Shown here one piece after another: positions 45,356 to 57,787 of a stretch of DNA of 64,000 bases. Numbering within the stretch: the stretch's first letter is position 1; every line of letters begins with the position of its first letter. The position numbers and the translations under genes are program-made. The notes beneath the pieces are model-generated. The model did not search any database. It was not told where the DNA came from and saw only the letters and a program-made list of their open reading frames with translations. The stretch is from Sweltsa coloradensis (lineage: Eukaryota > Arthropoda > Insecta > Plecoptera > Chloroperlidae). The stretch is taken from positions 124,001 through 188,000 of the forward strand of contig JAMZAV010000360.1 in assembly GCA_024449915.1 (NCBI GenBank). Direction: 5' to 3'.

Positions 45356-45939
45356 TAAGAAAGCATCGCTACAAAAAAAAATACATGGGGAATTGGCTTG
45401 GGCTTGGAGAATATGGAACTTCAAGAGCTATAATCATTAATCAATCTTCATTGGATTATTGTGTGTATACGAGTACAGCTAATTGCATATTTGTCTTTAG
45501 CAACAGCATGTAATTGTGATGCATAGAAATAAAACCGCATATTAAAGGTAAACATCATTTACTGGAAATTTCCAGTTTGTACCACAAAGAAGGAAGTCTG
45601 TCCACTCACGTACTATTGTTATTGACTTGACTATTGCCGCATAAATAACGTGTAATGATTGGAGCTCATTGTCAGGTATATGTAGTTGATAAAGTCATGA
45701 GCTGAAATATTTCCTGTAAGCTGGATGGATCGACGGCAGCTTCATTCTGAATGCCACGTCCATACGAGGCAGGCACGTGCTTACTATACGCGGAAGTCTT
45801 TGAATATAGGTGCAAATATGTATCATATTGATTGACAACAAGCTGCAAGACATTGATAACATGTGAACGCGGAACGACCGACAGAGTTATGTGGTGGGAC
45901 TTTGCCATTTGGACTATGTTGAAGGGACGTCAAGGCAAG

Positions 45940-46083
45940 GTTGCAGGGGCCTAGGAATAGGTGGTGCAAGGGGTGCAGTTGCGCCGGCCCCGAGAGATTG
46001 GGGGCCCACGCCAAGAAGGGGTCAAGAAAGCCCATCGAGCAGCTTGCACCCATGTCTTTGAATTCGTAGCTACGCCAATGCAG
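45940..46083 (-). mobile_element. TIR-element fragment related to 2766
   Basis: Contains GGTGCAGTTGCGCCGGCCCC and GGGGGCCCACGCCAAG, then GTAGCTACGCCAATG at 46065-46079, the inverse of CATTGGCGTAGCTAC. The partner end is unclear. Confidence 0.4.
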
Positions 46084-46300
46084 GGTTGATGTGTATACTG
46101 GCAATTGGGGTTTAAACCAAAAGATGGTCAGTATTCGAAAATGGGCACATGGTATGTTGTAGTCAAGGGTTAATTGTTGGATACTGGAAATTTATGTTGG
46201 ACCCAAGTAGGGACAAGTGTTTTTTGCAAGGGTTATTACTAGTGTTGTGTACTGGGAATTTGAGTTTGAACCAGAACAGGGGATCATAGTTTAGTTTGTT
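46081..46300. repeat. Degenerate tandem repeat, three units of ~63-83 bp
   Basis: Each unit opens with AGGGTT (46082, 46166, 46229). It then has a TATACTGGCAATT, GATACTGGAAATT or GTACTGGGAATT word, then TTTAAACCA, TTGGACCCA or TTTGAACCA. Unit lengths differ, so it is an old, decayed array. Confidence 0.6.
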
Positions 46301-46504
46301 GTCAATCAAAGGCTGTGTGTGTAATTTGAAGTTGTAAAATGGTTTGTGGTCAAGATCAAGATTTCCCTGGGTTGTTGCGTCCAGAAATCCACACATGGAC
46401 ACGTGGTTTAATTCATAAAGTAATATCTGTTGAGATTCCCATATTATTAGTTCTCATTAGCTGATAAACTCCTTCTAATGACCCCTTACTAAGTCTGATC
46501 CAGT
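46301..46504. other. Intergenic, no gene seen
   Basis: Nothing supported. Confidence 0.35.
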
Positions 46505-46512
46505 CTGGCGGG

Positions 46513-46576
46513 TACGGGGTATACGCGCAAGCATGCGGCCATCTTGTTTGATGTTTCTTGAACCCACTTCCGGACA
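46513..46576. promoter_or_regulatory. Weak promoter-like cluster (NRF1-like, YY1, ETS words)
   Basis: CGCGCAAGCATGCGG (about 46523, NRF1-like), GCGGCCATCTTG (about 46535, inverse of the YY1 word AAGATGGCCGC) and ACTTCCGG (about 46567, inverse ETS word CCGGAAGT) lie within 65 bases. No adjacent gene was recognised; this may be chance. Confidence 0.25.
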
Positions 46577-48380
46577 ACGGGAATGAAAAGTTCTTGTTCC
46601 GACTTGATGCCTGTGACTGTGACTGCAACAAGAGGTGAATGTCCTCATGCACCACTACGCCATCGCCATCGGCATCGGCTGCATGTGTTGGGGGCCGGGG
46701 GCCATGGGGCATCTTTGCATGGCTTTTAAGGACTCGCCAATATTACCACAATCACCATCACGTGCAATAGATTCGGGTGTCCTGCCCACGAGCATAGTTG
46801 GCATTCTTCTTGTAAGTCTCATATGCTCACAGTGATTTGAATATGGGCATGGTAATGCCAGCTCGCTCTTGGTCTTGCCCCCCGCCCCCCACCTGTGAAT
46901 GTGGAGCGCGCAGTTTTCAGGGGGGCGTACACACATTGGAATGTCAACGCATTCAATATGCTAACGACGACCTTACAACCAACAACACAGCTGCAATTAG
47001 CAAATGGATTGAAATAGAATCAAATCATTACCATACGTGTAATGTTGATGTGAGTTCAGTCCTGAAAAATGTGTAAGTGACAGATACTTGAAATGGAATT
47101 GAATGAGCAAGGAACGCAGTTTTGATTTCAACTTTTTACTTGGAAACATTATGAAATAATGACTAAGTGCAATAATCAAAAAACTTTCATTTATTAACGT
47201 TGTTTTTTCACGTATGCACAACTCGAGATGTATATTATAGTATTTCAAGTCTCGTGTCATTGTTGAACTTCTCATTGTTTTCTTACGCACACTAACAACA
47301 AGAAAACAGCGCCACCTAGTAAGCCTAAGTAAGTATAAACTATCATCAACAACGAATACAATGAAGCAAATACATCAGAGCTTCGATAAAACCTATAGCC
47401 AAATATTTTTAAAGACTTGTATAAAATATAAGTATGAGAACACTTGTAGAAAAGCAGCTAGTTTGATTCAATACATGATTACTTCGCTTCTAGGTATTCC
47501 TATCCTGGCCAATCATCAACATTCGTAAATATATGGATATCAATCCAGAAAAAAATCAGCGTTATCGTTTTAAAAAAAATCTGGATTGATTTCCATACAA
47601 TCAATTACACATACGGAAGTGTTTCCCGACGAAATAAATACATATTGTGAGTATTTAGTACAATGTACGGCCACGCACCTCAACCTCTTCGATATGTATT
47701 GTCAGCAGTGACATCTGTAGCTTCCTTTGTATAGCCCAGGCCAGGATATTGCAGAGTCATAGTCAGGCCCAACATATGGGTCCATGTGATGAGCACAATA
47801 TCCAAACATAGACCAGGATGTATTGCAGGTTGATGCCTCTGGTAAATCTGAAGTAGATCTGATTTAATTTGATGCTGGGGCGCGAGGGTTTGGGATGTGG
47901 AGAACCTTTTGAGAAGGTTTTCTGTCTCTTTTTTTTGCCTCCAGCACCCGGAAATTAACACGCAACTTAAATAATTCAAAAATGTCTAATTCTTCGATGC
48001 GGTGCACGCATCGAGTTTATTGTTTTACCGAAAACATAATGACATAATCGAGGTAGATGTAGTTAGGAAGTTAGTTTTCCTGTCCCAGCACTGGAGATGG
48101 TTGCGTGTGGACTCAACCATCTGTTGGGAACTGAACTGGGTCTCAGCTGCTGGAGGAATACACTTTGTTTAAGATGGTTCGTAAAAAAAGTCTTAGAAAA
48201 AACTGGAACCATTTAAAGGACGGATTTTCATTAATTACAGTTATAAGAGAATTCATCGGTAATTTCTGTTTCGTTACATTCCATAGAATAAAAGTAGAAA
48301 GTAAAGTTTGAGGAGAGCATCGAAATCATTTTCTTTCGAAAGTACGCCGAATAGGGATCAGATCGTCAAAGAATACCCTT

Positions 48381-48381
<1 letters not shown>
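46577..48381. other. Intergenic, no gene seen
   Basis: Nothing supported apart from the G run that begins at 48382. Confidence 0.35.

Positions 48382-48417
<36 letters not shown>
48382..48417. repeat. G36 homopolymer
   Basis: 36 consecutive G, the longest homopolymer in the window. It could form stacked G-quadruplexes. The exact length is uncertain because such runs are read poorly. Confidence 0.9.
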
Positions 48418-48418
<1 letters not shown>

Positions 48419-48485
48419 TCAAAATGGAGTTTCAGAAATGTATTTTTTTAAATGTATTAGAATTGCTTGAAACCGATATTCAACA

Positions 48486-48640
48486 CAAAATTTCACAGAT
48501 CTCCTCTTGGGTGGGGCTATAGCGGATAGCCTCACCCTCAGACTTGGTAACCAAACATATTCTGTAACATCCTGGTTGAAGGACAATGTCAACAAAGTAG
48601 CCGCATGTCAATCAGAGCGGAAGTCATGTTCGGTCGTAAG
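48486..48640 (+). mobile_element. Family F repeat, copy 4 (diverged)
   Basis: GTAACATCCTGGTTGAAGGA, CAATGTCAACAAAGTAGCCG and CATGTCAATCAGAGCGGAAG match the middle of family F. The left TTTGGTGGAGG end is not recognisable. Confidence 0.6.
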
Positions 48641-49084
48641 ACGTAGCACAAGCACAGACAAACTGAACCACTTGTTTCGAATAATAAAAAAAACATTATT
48701 AAAGTCGAGAGACGTGTGACTTTTTTGCATGGTTGTCGTATTTTCCCTCAATGACACATTGAACTTAGTACTCGATTAGTATCGAATATTTACACAGGCT
48801 TATGCAATATTACTTAGATCCATAGTACTAAGTAAAGGTCATTATTACAAGCAACTCTACCATACACCTGTTCTGTTTGTGAGCAATGGAGTAGTTTCCC
48901 AACATACATGTGCAACAACTTTTTGTGTAAGGCAAAATACTGTTTCCGTTGAGTCGTACAAGAGCAGCTAACTGCTGTTTTGTGGAAATACGCTAGAAAA
49001 AAAATCCACAAAACGTAGAAACTTACAGATCTATAACCGGATTGTATTTTTTTAAAATATATTTATGCTTGCTATGCGTCACTT
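48641..49084. other. Intergenic, no gene seen
   Basis: Nothing supported. Confidence 0.35.
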
Positions 49085-49263
49085 TACTGACCGGCCGTCC
49101 GCACGTCTGTGCGCGTGTCACGTTTCACAATGAAAACTGAACCGACCTCCGATTGACAAGCGATGTTTTGTTTGTTGAGATTACCCTTCAACAAGGATGC
49201 TCGTCAAGTGGGCATGGCCATCATTTTTAATTTATTTTTTTCGTACCCGGCACCTCCACCAAA
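49085..49263 (-). mobile_element. Family F repeat, copy 5 (most complete)
   Basis: The minus strand reads TTTGGTGGAGGTGCCGGGTA, ATCCTTGTTGAAGGGTAATC, TCAACAAACAAAACATCGC, TTGTCAATCGGAGGTCGGTT, CAGTTTTCATTGTGAAACGT, GACACGCGCACAGACGTGCG and GACGGCCGGTCAG. It joins the left part of copy 1 to the right part of copy 3. Confidence 0.75.
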
Positions 49264-50487
49264 GACTTCCACGCAACATAATATTTTATTTGTGACTTCT
49301 TCTTAGATAATCTATTGATTACGTATAGCTTCGCTCCCTTATTTGGGCACCCCCTTCCCCGTCCTTGTTTTTATCTGCAGAGCTCTAGCCTACCCCTCCC
49401 CCCCTACTCCATTTGTCTATATTCAACTTACAATAACACCCCTCTTTCCTGAAGACAATCTAATAGTTCACTATACCAAGGTGTATTTTTGTGATTTATT
49501 TGTTCGCTTCGGTATATGTTTTTAATTTAACCGTGGCAACTGGCAATAAACGATTATGTGGTTTTTAAAAGTGACAAATGTACATTTTGAGCATTAAAAT
49601 GTTGTCAGCCTTATTTTCCTGGAGCAATTCAAAACGTTTATGTTGAACTAAACTAAACATAATTTGATCATGGTACAGAAAATACAAGGTTTTAATCATT
49701 ACCAATTTAGAACGAAACCCTATCAGAAAGGACGTAAGATCACCCAATCGATATATTTGCTGAGAGAAAAAGTTCCGAGATAAGTTCCAATTCAATGGCG
49801 AGTGACCATACAAAACCCGGTTTTCAATGCAAGTTAAATTCCGTTTTTATTATACGATTATTCCGTTGCACCAACAATATTTTACCAAGCATGACCACAT
49901 CGAAGAAAATTCTAGAAGTGAACCTGACATTGAAATTAAATCTAACTTAGACGACAATGCCAAGTGCCAAGCAACCACTTCTATCGTCAACTAGTCATTC
50001 AGATGACGAGCCTATTTTACAACTGCATAATGATAAAACCTTTTAGCTATAGGAAGATTACACGAGAAACAGAAGGTGGTTTTTACTTTTACCACACAAT
50101 ACATCATTTAACAGGTGCACTTAATTATTTACACTTAGACAAGCTGCAAATCCTAATTGGCTATAAATTCAGAAATAATATGGATATACCCACTCATCAT
50201 GTACGTTTGCTTTTTAATGCAGGTATTGAGTGACACATTCGCCACGCAGTAACCACAAGAAATGTCGCAAAAATAATTATAATTCAATTATTTAGCTATG
50301 TGCGTATAGTCTTTCAATTGAAAACACATTATAATTTTGAAAACCTCATCCGCAAGCTGACGCAGTAGTAGTTTTTACGATTCCATGCTGTTTTCTTACC
50401 ACCTTGGGTTTCCAATTCGACGAACGCTGACCTTAGAATGACTCTAGAAACATAAAACAGCTACACCACCATATTTCATTGATTGAA
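49264..50487. other. Intergenic, no gene seen
   Basis: An open frame at 49964-50233 (+) has no recognisable domain. AT-rich. Confidence 0.35.
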
Positions 50488-50752
50488 AAACTATAAATAA
50501 ATTTGTTTTTAGAGTATATACCCACTCAGGCACTCACTGATTTTCAGTGGGGGGGGGGGGGTAGAGGGGTGTATTAAATCACCATCATCATCATAAGCAC
50601 CATCGACGAGCGAACAATGACCAACTAGAGACAGGCATATTTAAGTAGGAAACATCGATCAATAAAGCTGGACACGATTCCACCTGCGGACAGGAAAAAC
50701 CTTACAATTTATTATGTGCCTCGTTGCTAGGACGGCTCCGAGGGAACTCAAC
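50488..50752 (-). mobile_element. SINE1, 5'-truncated inverted copy
   Basis: The minus strand reads CCCTCGGAGCCGTCCTAGCA, ACGAGGCACATAATAAATTG, a middle with TTGGTCATTGTTCGCTCGTC, then CCCCCACTGAAAATCAGTGA, GTGCCTGAGTGGGTATATAC and an AAATTTATTTAT tail at 50490. The tRNA-like head is missing. A run of 12 G/C lies in the CCCCC part (50551-50562). Confidence 0.85.
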
Positions 50753-51514
50753 AGACACCACCATATTGCATAACTCGAGATCGCCGCTTCTACCCCAGGC
50801 AACCTCCAACTTGCAATGTGACCTTGACCTTATCTATCGTCTGCGTGACGTGGAGAGCTGGCCAACGGTAACCCAGGCTGTGACACTGATGATCGCTTTC
50901 GATGCTGCAGATCGCCACCATCCATCTCATAGCGGTAACACATTACCGTTTCCACTTGTTACAGTTTCATTTCGCTTTCCATTGATCTGTACTGGCCGAC
51001 GACGGGTTACTTGCCATCCACTCTGCAGAATGTTCAAGCGTTTATTGGTGAGATTTTGGAGCTCTGGGGCGAAATTGGGCGCGGTTTGAGGTAAAATATA
51101 AAAATGTGAGTCTTTCAGTTTCAAAATCAAATTGTTTCATATAGTTGTTCATAAATTAATATAGGTATCCTGTTGAAGATTCTCTAAGTTTTTTAAATGT
51201 ATTTGCAAAGGGTGTATTTTCACATTGTGGGGAAACTTTTATGAGCGGTAAAGGGAAAACAATACTGTTATGAACCATGCAATTTGAATTCACTCGTTTA
51301 TGAGCAGTTTCCTGATTAACGGGTCAAAGAAAATTTTACTTTACGGGCATCGGGTAACAAATGGGATAAATCAATGCTTTCTTAGGGTATTTTCAAAAAA
51401 ATGATATCTACACTTAAAATTATCCGTGACGGTGAAGTTTAAAATGGAGATTCTATAACGGTTGACAGTATAGTATATGGAGGAGTGAAGCTTCTATATA
51501 AGCACTACTTTTCA
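50753..51514. other. Intergenic, no gene seen
   Basis: The open frame running from the SINE1 copy into 51089 is not supported as a gene. Confidence 0.4.
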
Positions 51515-51518
51515 CTTT

Positions 51519-51640
51519 TCAGTCCGTCCGTCTGTGCGTGTCACGTCTCACGATAAAAACAGAATCCGACGTCCGATGCACTTTTTTGTTGTTGTTGTGG
51601 CATTGCCTTTCGACAACGATAATAAAGAATGTGTTTGTGA
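51519..51640 (-). mobile_element. Family F repeat, copy 6 (3' part)
   Basis: The minus strand has TCGGACGTCGGATTCTGTTT, TTATCGTGAGACGTGACACG and CACAGACGGACGGACTGA, the family F right part, with a damaged centre upstream. Confidence 0.65.
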
Positions 51641-53756
51641 CCCTGGGGGTGAGAGGGAAGTGGCTAGCTCTCTCTCTCCTCCACCCCCCCCCCCCCCCCC
51701 CCCCCCAGAAAATTAAAACAATTCACGATCCGGCATGTACTGCGATCAATTTGAATGCGCGAACAAGCAGCGAATCTTTTTTACTATATAAAAAGCTACC
51801 CGTCACCGCCACACAAATGCCAACACACTGCGACTAAGACTAATTGCATGTTTGTGATCTTCTACTATTTGGGTACTCCCATATACCCGTGCTAGTTGAA
51901 ATGCTATCATTGTTATCATTGTCATTGCCAGTCATCAGTTTCTACTTTCTTTCTTCGTTGGTTCCACAGTCTATCTTCCGAGCGATTCTTCTCAATCAAG
52001 AACCGAAATGTTTTTGGACCAACATCCTGATCCAAGCGGTAACTACATGCGAAATATGTTATTGAAATGCTTTACTGTGATGTAGTGAATATTCCTGTGT
52101 CATCGTAATCTTGTCACTATCCGTTATCAATATCATTAGTATTTAGTATCGTCCGTCATAGCAACACAAATTCCCAAATTTAAAACGGTCCATAAAAATA
52201 GTAAAAGAATAACTTTTGAGTTGGGATATAATAATAGCTAAGTGTATCTAAATATATTTTAGATTTTATGATATGGTTTAGCGTTTTTTTTATTTTTTTA
52301 TATAGATAATAAACAACTATGTTCAAGTTTATATTTCATTACTGTCTACAAATGGTAAATGTGGTTTTTACGACAGGGCTGTAAGTTTAATTTGAAAGGT
52401 CAAAACAGATTAAACGAAACTGCCAAAAAATATTGTGGGCATTTGTGGGGCATGCCAGCTGACACTTTAATCGCCTGCCCAATTTAGTTGTTATTGTATT
52501 GATTAGGGAATCGAATCACGAATATGTTGCACAATAGAAGATCACAAACTCATGTACATATTTTTAGAGGGCAGATTTCTCCAGGGTTGACTTTTCTCAA
52601 GTCATCACAATTATCCAGTATCCATCTTGGTTGCAAATAACATATAGGTTGAACCTAACTTATTCAGACACCCATGCAGTTCGATGTATTCAATTTTCAA
52701 AATACATATGAAATAAAATAAACCCTTTGGATTTCAGGTGCCTAGACGTAGTTACAATATGGTAAAATCATTGACTAGGGATCTGTGCTGAACCTAGTCC
52801 TATCCTAACAACCATAGGCCACATAATTATATTTGACTTTCTAATAGATATTTGTTGAAACCTGTTGCAGGAAGGTCGCGACATTCCAAGTTGTAAATCA
52901 TTTTAATTGTTTTTGAATTCATTATGAGGTCATTTTACTTCAGGCACATCGTTATTGAAATTCATTTCTAAAAATAAGAGCTTGCGGCCATTACACTGTT
53001 TGAGTACACGCGCAGCTGTCATCACACGCACGTCTGCGGTATGCGCACGCAGTTTTCGTTAGTTAGACTTGCGGAGACATAATGTTAGGGAGTTTAAAAC
53101 TGCCAAACTGAAACTGGATACAACTCGGACAATCAAGTGCCTGATTGATGACATAAAATTGCTATGTGCCTCTTCTACGTGGGTAAAATGAGTAACCGAC
53201 TTCTCTTTCCTATTTGACCATTTTAACTTATTCTGCATGTTGGGCCTACATTTCAAAATTGAACATTTAATACTCGAATAAGTTTGTGTTGTATACACCA
53301 GATCGTCAATTACCTATCAAAATTCAAAATTGTTGAATAATTGGCATAATTTGACAACCATGTTTTGTAAAAATGTGTACAAAAGTATGAACGTGTTTGT
53401 AATTAAAAAATGCTGGATTTTTTGTCAGCTCGTAAAGGCTAACTAGGAAATATAACGAACAAGCAGCTCGGTCTGACTTGGGTGTCTATTTGCCGAGTGT
53501 CCTCGCCAGCATTGACATTTTATAATTGGCTTCTCCAGCTCTTGGCCATTTTTGATAGACCAATTAAAATAACGAGTCAGTAGAAACCAGTCACATTTGA
53601 GTTTTCTTCATACTTGTGCAACATTTGGTTCAGTTCTCTTGTCTTCCACTCTTTTATCTGACATGTCATCACAGAATAGGTACGCTATACTCTGAACTTG
53701 TGATCGGACTTGTGTTGTGTACAACATCGAAAGTACAGCCTGTAAAGTGGTGTCTT
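51641..53756. other. Intergenic, no gene seen
   Basis: A run of 23 C at 51684-51706. Otherwise AT-rich and stop-dense. Confidence 0.4.
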
Positions 53757-54334
53757 CCCACAGTGCCGCTTCCCGTAAGGCCATCAACCTTTTTTTTCCC
53801 CCTATGCCATCATTTCTACCTGTCGATAAAGACCATGTTACAGGAAGCGTTGATGGCCTAAGGGGAATTGATTTATTCCCCTTTGGCCAACACCCTGCAT
53901 TTCATTATGGAAAATACAAAGAAGGTTTGTTGGCCTTAGGGTAATTGATTTATCAGCGTATATGCATCGTTTACGGTAAGGAGCGGGGCGTTGTTGGCGT
54001 TGGGGTAATTGATTTATTCCCGTTAAGCCAACAGCGTATATGCATCGTTTACGGCCTAACGGGAATAAATCAATTACCCCAAGGCCAACAACGCCCCGCT
54101 CCTTACCGTAAACGATGCATATTACGCTGTTGGCCTAACGGGAATAAATCAATTACCCCAACGCCAACAAACCTTCTTTGTATTTTCGATAATGAAATGC
54201 AGGGTGTTGGCCTAAGGGGAATAAATCAATTCCCCTTAGGCCAACAAGTGTAACATGGTCTTTATCGACAGGTAGTAATGATGGCATAGGGGGAAAAAAA
54301 AGGTTGATGGCCTTACGGGAAGCGGCACTGTGGG
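53757..54334. mobile_element. 578-bp palindrome built of repeated smaller palindromes
   Basis: Outer ends CCCACAGTGCCGCTTCCCGT (53757) and its inverse (to 54334). The arms match inward through AAGGCCATCAACC, TACCTGTCGATAAAGACCAT, CACCCTGCATTTCATTAT, ACAAAGAAGGTTTGTTGG, ATGCATCGTTTACGGTAAGG and AGCGGGGCGTTG. Within the arms about six copies of a hairpin recur (near 53853, 53930, 53994, 54055, 54130 and 54209), each a GGCCTAAGGGGAAT-type word, an AAATCA-type loop, and the inverse; the copy at 53930 is only half. No coding sequence. The short open frames inside mirror each other and are artefacts. Confidence 0.9.
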
Positions 54335-55515
54335 ACGGCTCCGTAAAAGTTGTACTCAAATGTCTACTGACGAGGTAAACAAGGGGTTAACCACCTCTGG
54401 CCTGTCTTATGCCTCGCTTCACTTCACTGAATGCCAGCTACAATCCACATTTTCCTGCGAACCAACAAACCGTCAAGAAAAAACTGCTTTACCTTTGTAC
54501 AGTGTTATAATTGAGTTCACATCGACTGTTCAGTGGCAACAAATTCGCATTTTGTACAACCCTTAGAAAGGGTTCCAACTGAACAATGCTTCGGAGTTCT
54601 TGGTAGCAAAGTGAACCCCATGTGCAAAAGACAAATACCATCTCTAAACTGAAAGTGTAGTTGATAAGCCTTATCTCTATTTTAATAAATTCATTGTCTT
54701 ATTTACATTTTTCTAAGCATTTTCGTTTTTTGGAGAAGTGTTTATCTTCGATTTTAAGGAAATATCCGATTAAATCATGTCAAAAGTTTTTGTTATTTGT
54801 TTTGCAATTCCGCTTAGAATTGAGCTACAATTTTGATTTAAAAACATTTTAGGCCTTGTTTTGACTTGATGAATTGAATAAACTATATATATAATCAGTA
54901 AATGAAAAAATGACACGATTGAACTATCACTTATACAAGAGACCCCACACCTGTCATCCTATTTCATCTTGATTGGGTAAATGGTTGTAAAATACCTCTA
55001 TTATATTCGTCATGCGCCTCTCCATCCTTTCAACTTCAACAAATTCTTTTCGAAAGGGTTGTTTTTTGGCATTTGTAAAAGGTTTGCAGACTGTATAAAT
55101 TAATGTATTGTGTAAAACTCAATCACTGGCCAGTAATGTAACTAATCTTTTCATTAATTTATTGATGAATCGAGTAAAAATTATACTACACACACTGTCT
55201 AGCCTGCCTTTTTCCGGTTATTTGAGTTTTTGAAAGGCGATTTTAGCATCAGTTTCATTCAAAAGTGTGTATTGAATATTCGACGAATTAACAGAATAAC
55301 AGAATAATAACTAATTATTAACTTGTCTAGAGGAGAAGCGGTATGCTACATGAATGACTTAGTACCCTTCAATAGTTTATAAACCACTGCAGAACCCATG
55401 TGTTGATTTCATATTACTGTTGTCCCTGTGTTCCACGTTCGAATCCAGGATGTTCTTTCACTCTTGTTCACACCGTTATCCATGAGTACCGGTATATAGG
55501 CATATAATAATTTAA
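54335..55515. other. Intergenic, no gene seen
   Basis: Nothing supported. Confidence 0.35.
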
Positions 55516-55519
55516 TTTA

Positions 55520-55566
55520 GTTGTCCTTTTTAAATCAGTTTTTATAACTGCATAGGATAGACGTAA
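55520..55566 (+). repeat. Possible SINE1 3' tail
   Basis: TTTTTAAATCAGTTTTTATA then ACTGCATAGGATAGACGTAA, the inverse of 35022-35070. Confidence 0.4.
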
Positions 55567-57787
55567 AATAAGTAAAAACATTGTCAAGTTATTTTGCGAA
55601 CAAATCTTAATATTTGGCTAAAATTAAAATTAAAAAACCCCACAGAACCATTTTTTGACAAGGAATTGATTAACATACGTTATAATTATGAAAAGTTAAA
55701 ATAACGCTTGTTATAATGCAATGGCATATGCATGGTTGTTTTGTACCTTTTCTCGAGTTGGGACGGGCTGAGTGGCTGACAACCAATATTCTATAGAAAC
55801 CTTCGTCAACCTTTCAGCTATGATTGGCAACATTAGGGGTCTTGAAAAAGACCAATGTCAAGTGTGGCCCTAGATTTCTCCACTGAATTGTCGGCGTGAA
55901 TGCCATTATAGTTTAGTTCAGAAGACACGGATGGGTATCCCACATCAACATAAATGACGCAACATTCAATAACAATAAAACAATTGCAATCAAGCTAAGA
56001 GTGAATGATTAATCGTTGTAACATGGACATTATCGACAACGCCCTCATGGCAGTGGATCGTGCATCTTATGCGGGTTTCTTCCAGTCGAACCTGCATGCA
56101 ATGGCAGCCTCTTCGGAGTGTTGGTCGATTCTGACACGCGGCATTAGTATAGGCTTGCAAAGAAAAATATACTTGTCATTGCTAGAAAATATTGTTAAAG
56201 TTCACACTGCAGCATTGAATGGAAATATTCAAATTACGACAGAAAAGGATGAAAGAGCAATGTAAAACGAGGTCGTAATGCAGTACGGATTACGGAAGAA
56301 AAAGTCCCAAACTTAGAGAATATGGATGTATATCAACAATATCCATGGAAATATTAATTTTGTGCGCCATCGAATTATGTAAATCAAGACCCACACATGT
56401 TAGTTCGTCGAGCATTGTTATCTTAAATCTAATCTACGTATATTTTTGCATTCACAGATTGATTGGATTGGTGCCAGAAATTATAATTATGCAATATAAG
56501 ACAAGTCTATAGATAAGTTGTTAAAAGTATAAAGGAATTTTTAGTCCAATCCTTGAACTGAAGTATGATTGCCTGCACGTGTAGACAACTATAAGAAATG
56601 AATATATACTTCTCATCCATAATTAATCGTAATAGATGGCCCTATGTCTCCAAGCAAAATTTAACACCCAAGTAACACCCCCGTGTATTTACGTGTATAC
56701 CTATACAACCACGCTAGCTCTAATACAGTTGAAAAACACTAAATTGTTGTGCACCAGCATTACCTTGAAAATCATGTTTTCTGTAGTCGCCATTTTGCGT
56801 ACCAACCACACCACTAGATTTAGAATGTATTCTGTAAATGATGCGGTAACGGCGGTTACAGTACCGACCAAGCAAGAGGAAACACGTAATGCTCTTCATT
56901 ATGGATAGCACGGATCTATTATTTAATTTTACAACTCATGGATATTATTATGTGCATGGTACACATATATAGGTACTAAACTTGTACACGCAAGTGCAAC
57001 ACCCAACACAATATCGATTGCAATACAAATGGTTCTAAGTTCTCACAAATCAACTACGGCGAGCATCGCAGTCGCCCTCGCAAATGAAGGATGGGCTGAA
57101 TTCAATCAAGAACTTGCCAAAATACCTTTTCTTCTATTCAATTTTATTTCAAATAAATTTTTATTTAGACAACCGGCAAACAGAATGGGTGGGGTTAGTT
57201 GAGAGAGAGGAAATGTCAAATGTAAATCCCTGCATCTTCCTTCTATCCGATTAAAGTTTGGTGAACATTTAGGAAATGTCACGGGACCAGACTTGAAATA
57301 GAACCTGCAAGTCAGTCTCGTACGCTAGTATATGAGCTACAGCTACCTCTATCGGTTGTTTATTTATTCAATAACCAAACCACTATCCCACCTCCATGTC
57401 ATACCAGTATACGACATGAATCGCCTTTTTACCAGATACAAAAAAATTATTATTTTTAATTTATTCAAAACATTCCACTGAGTTTATTCTGTTATAAATG
57501 TTGTTCAGGTCTCTCTCGGTACGCCACTGGTGGAATGATTCCTGTCCAGTTTGCCTTATTCAGTATAATCCCACACTAAGTACAGCAGACAAACAATTCC
57601 AAACAACACAGTAATCAGTGAACGTAAGAAACCAAGCTTGTTCTACCGTGAACTCTTATGACTTTTACCAAGAATTGCAACAATTCCGCTATTCGCAGCA
57701 AAACACAAGATCCGTGAGACAAAGGAAGGTAGAGAGTGAAGTGAACTGAGTTTCCAGTTTATCCGACTTGTCTAGGCAAGATATAAG
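55567..57787. other. Intergenic, no gene supported
   Basis: The open frame at 56005-56265 (+) has ordinary amino-acid composition but no domain or splice context I recognise. GGTACGCCACTGGTGG near 57517 is a TIR-like end. Confidence 0.35.

Noticed and set aside
50724..51089. 121-codon open frame
   Set aside because: It begins in an inverted SINE1 copy and has no recognisable domain.
53945..54359. Open frames inside the palindrome, with mirrored peptides on both strands
   Set aside because: Symmetry of the inverted repeat explains them; no domain.
56005..56265. 86-codon open frame with protein-like composition
   Set aside because: No homology I recognise, no splice or promoter context. Protein search of the translated frame would decide it.
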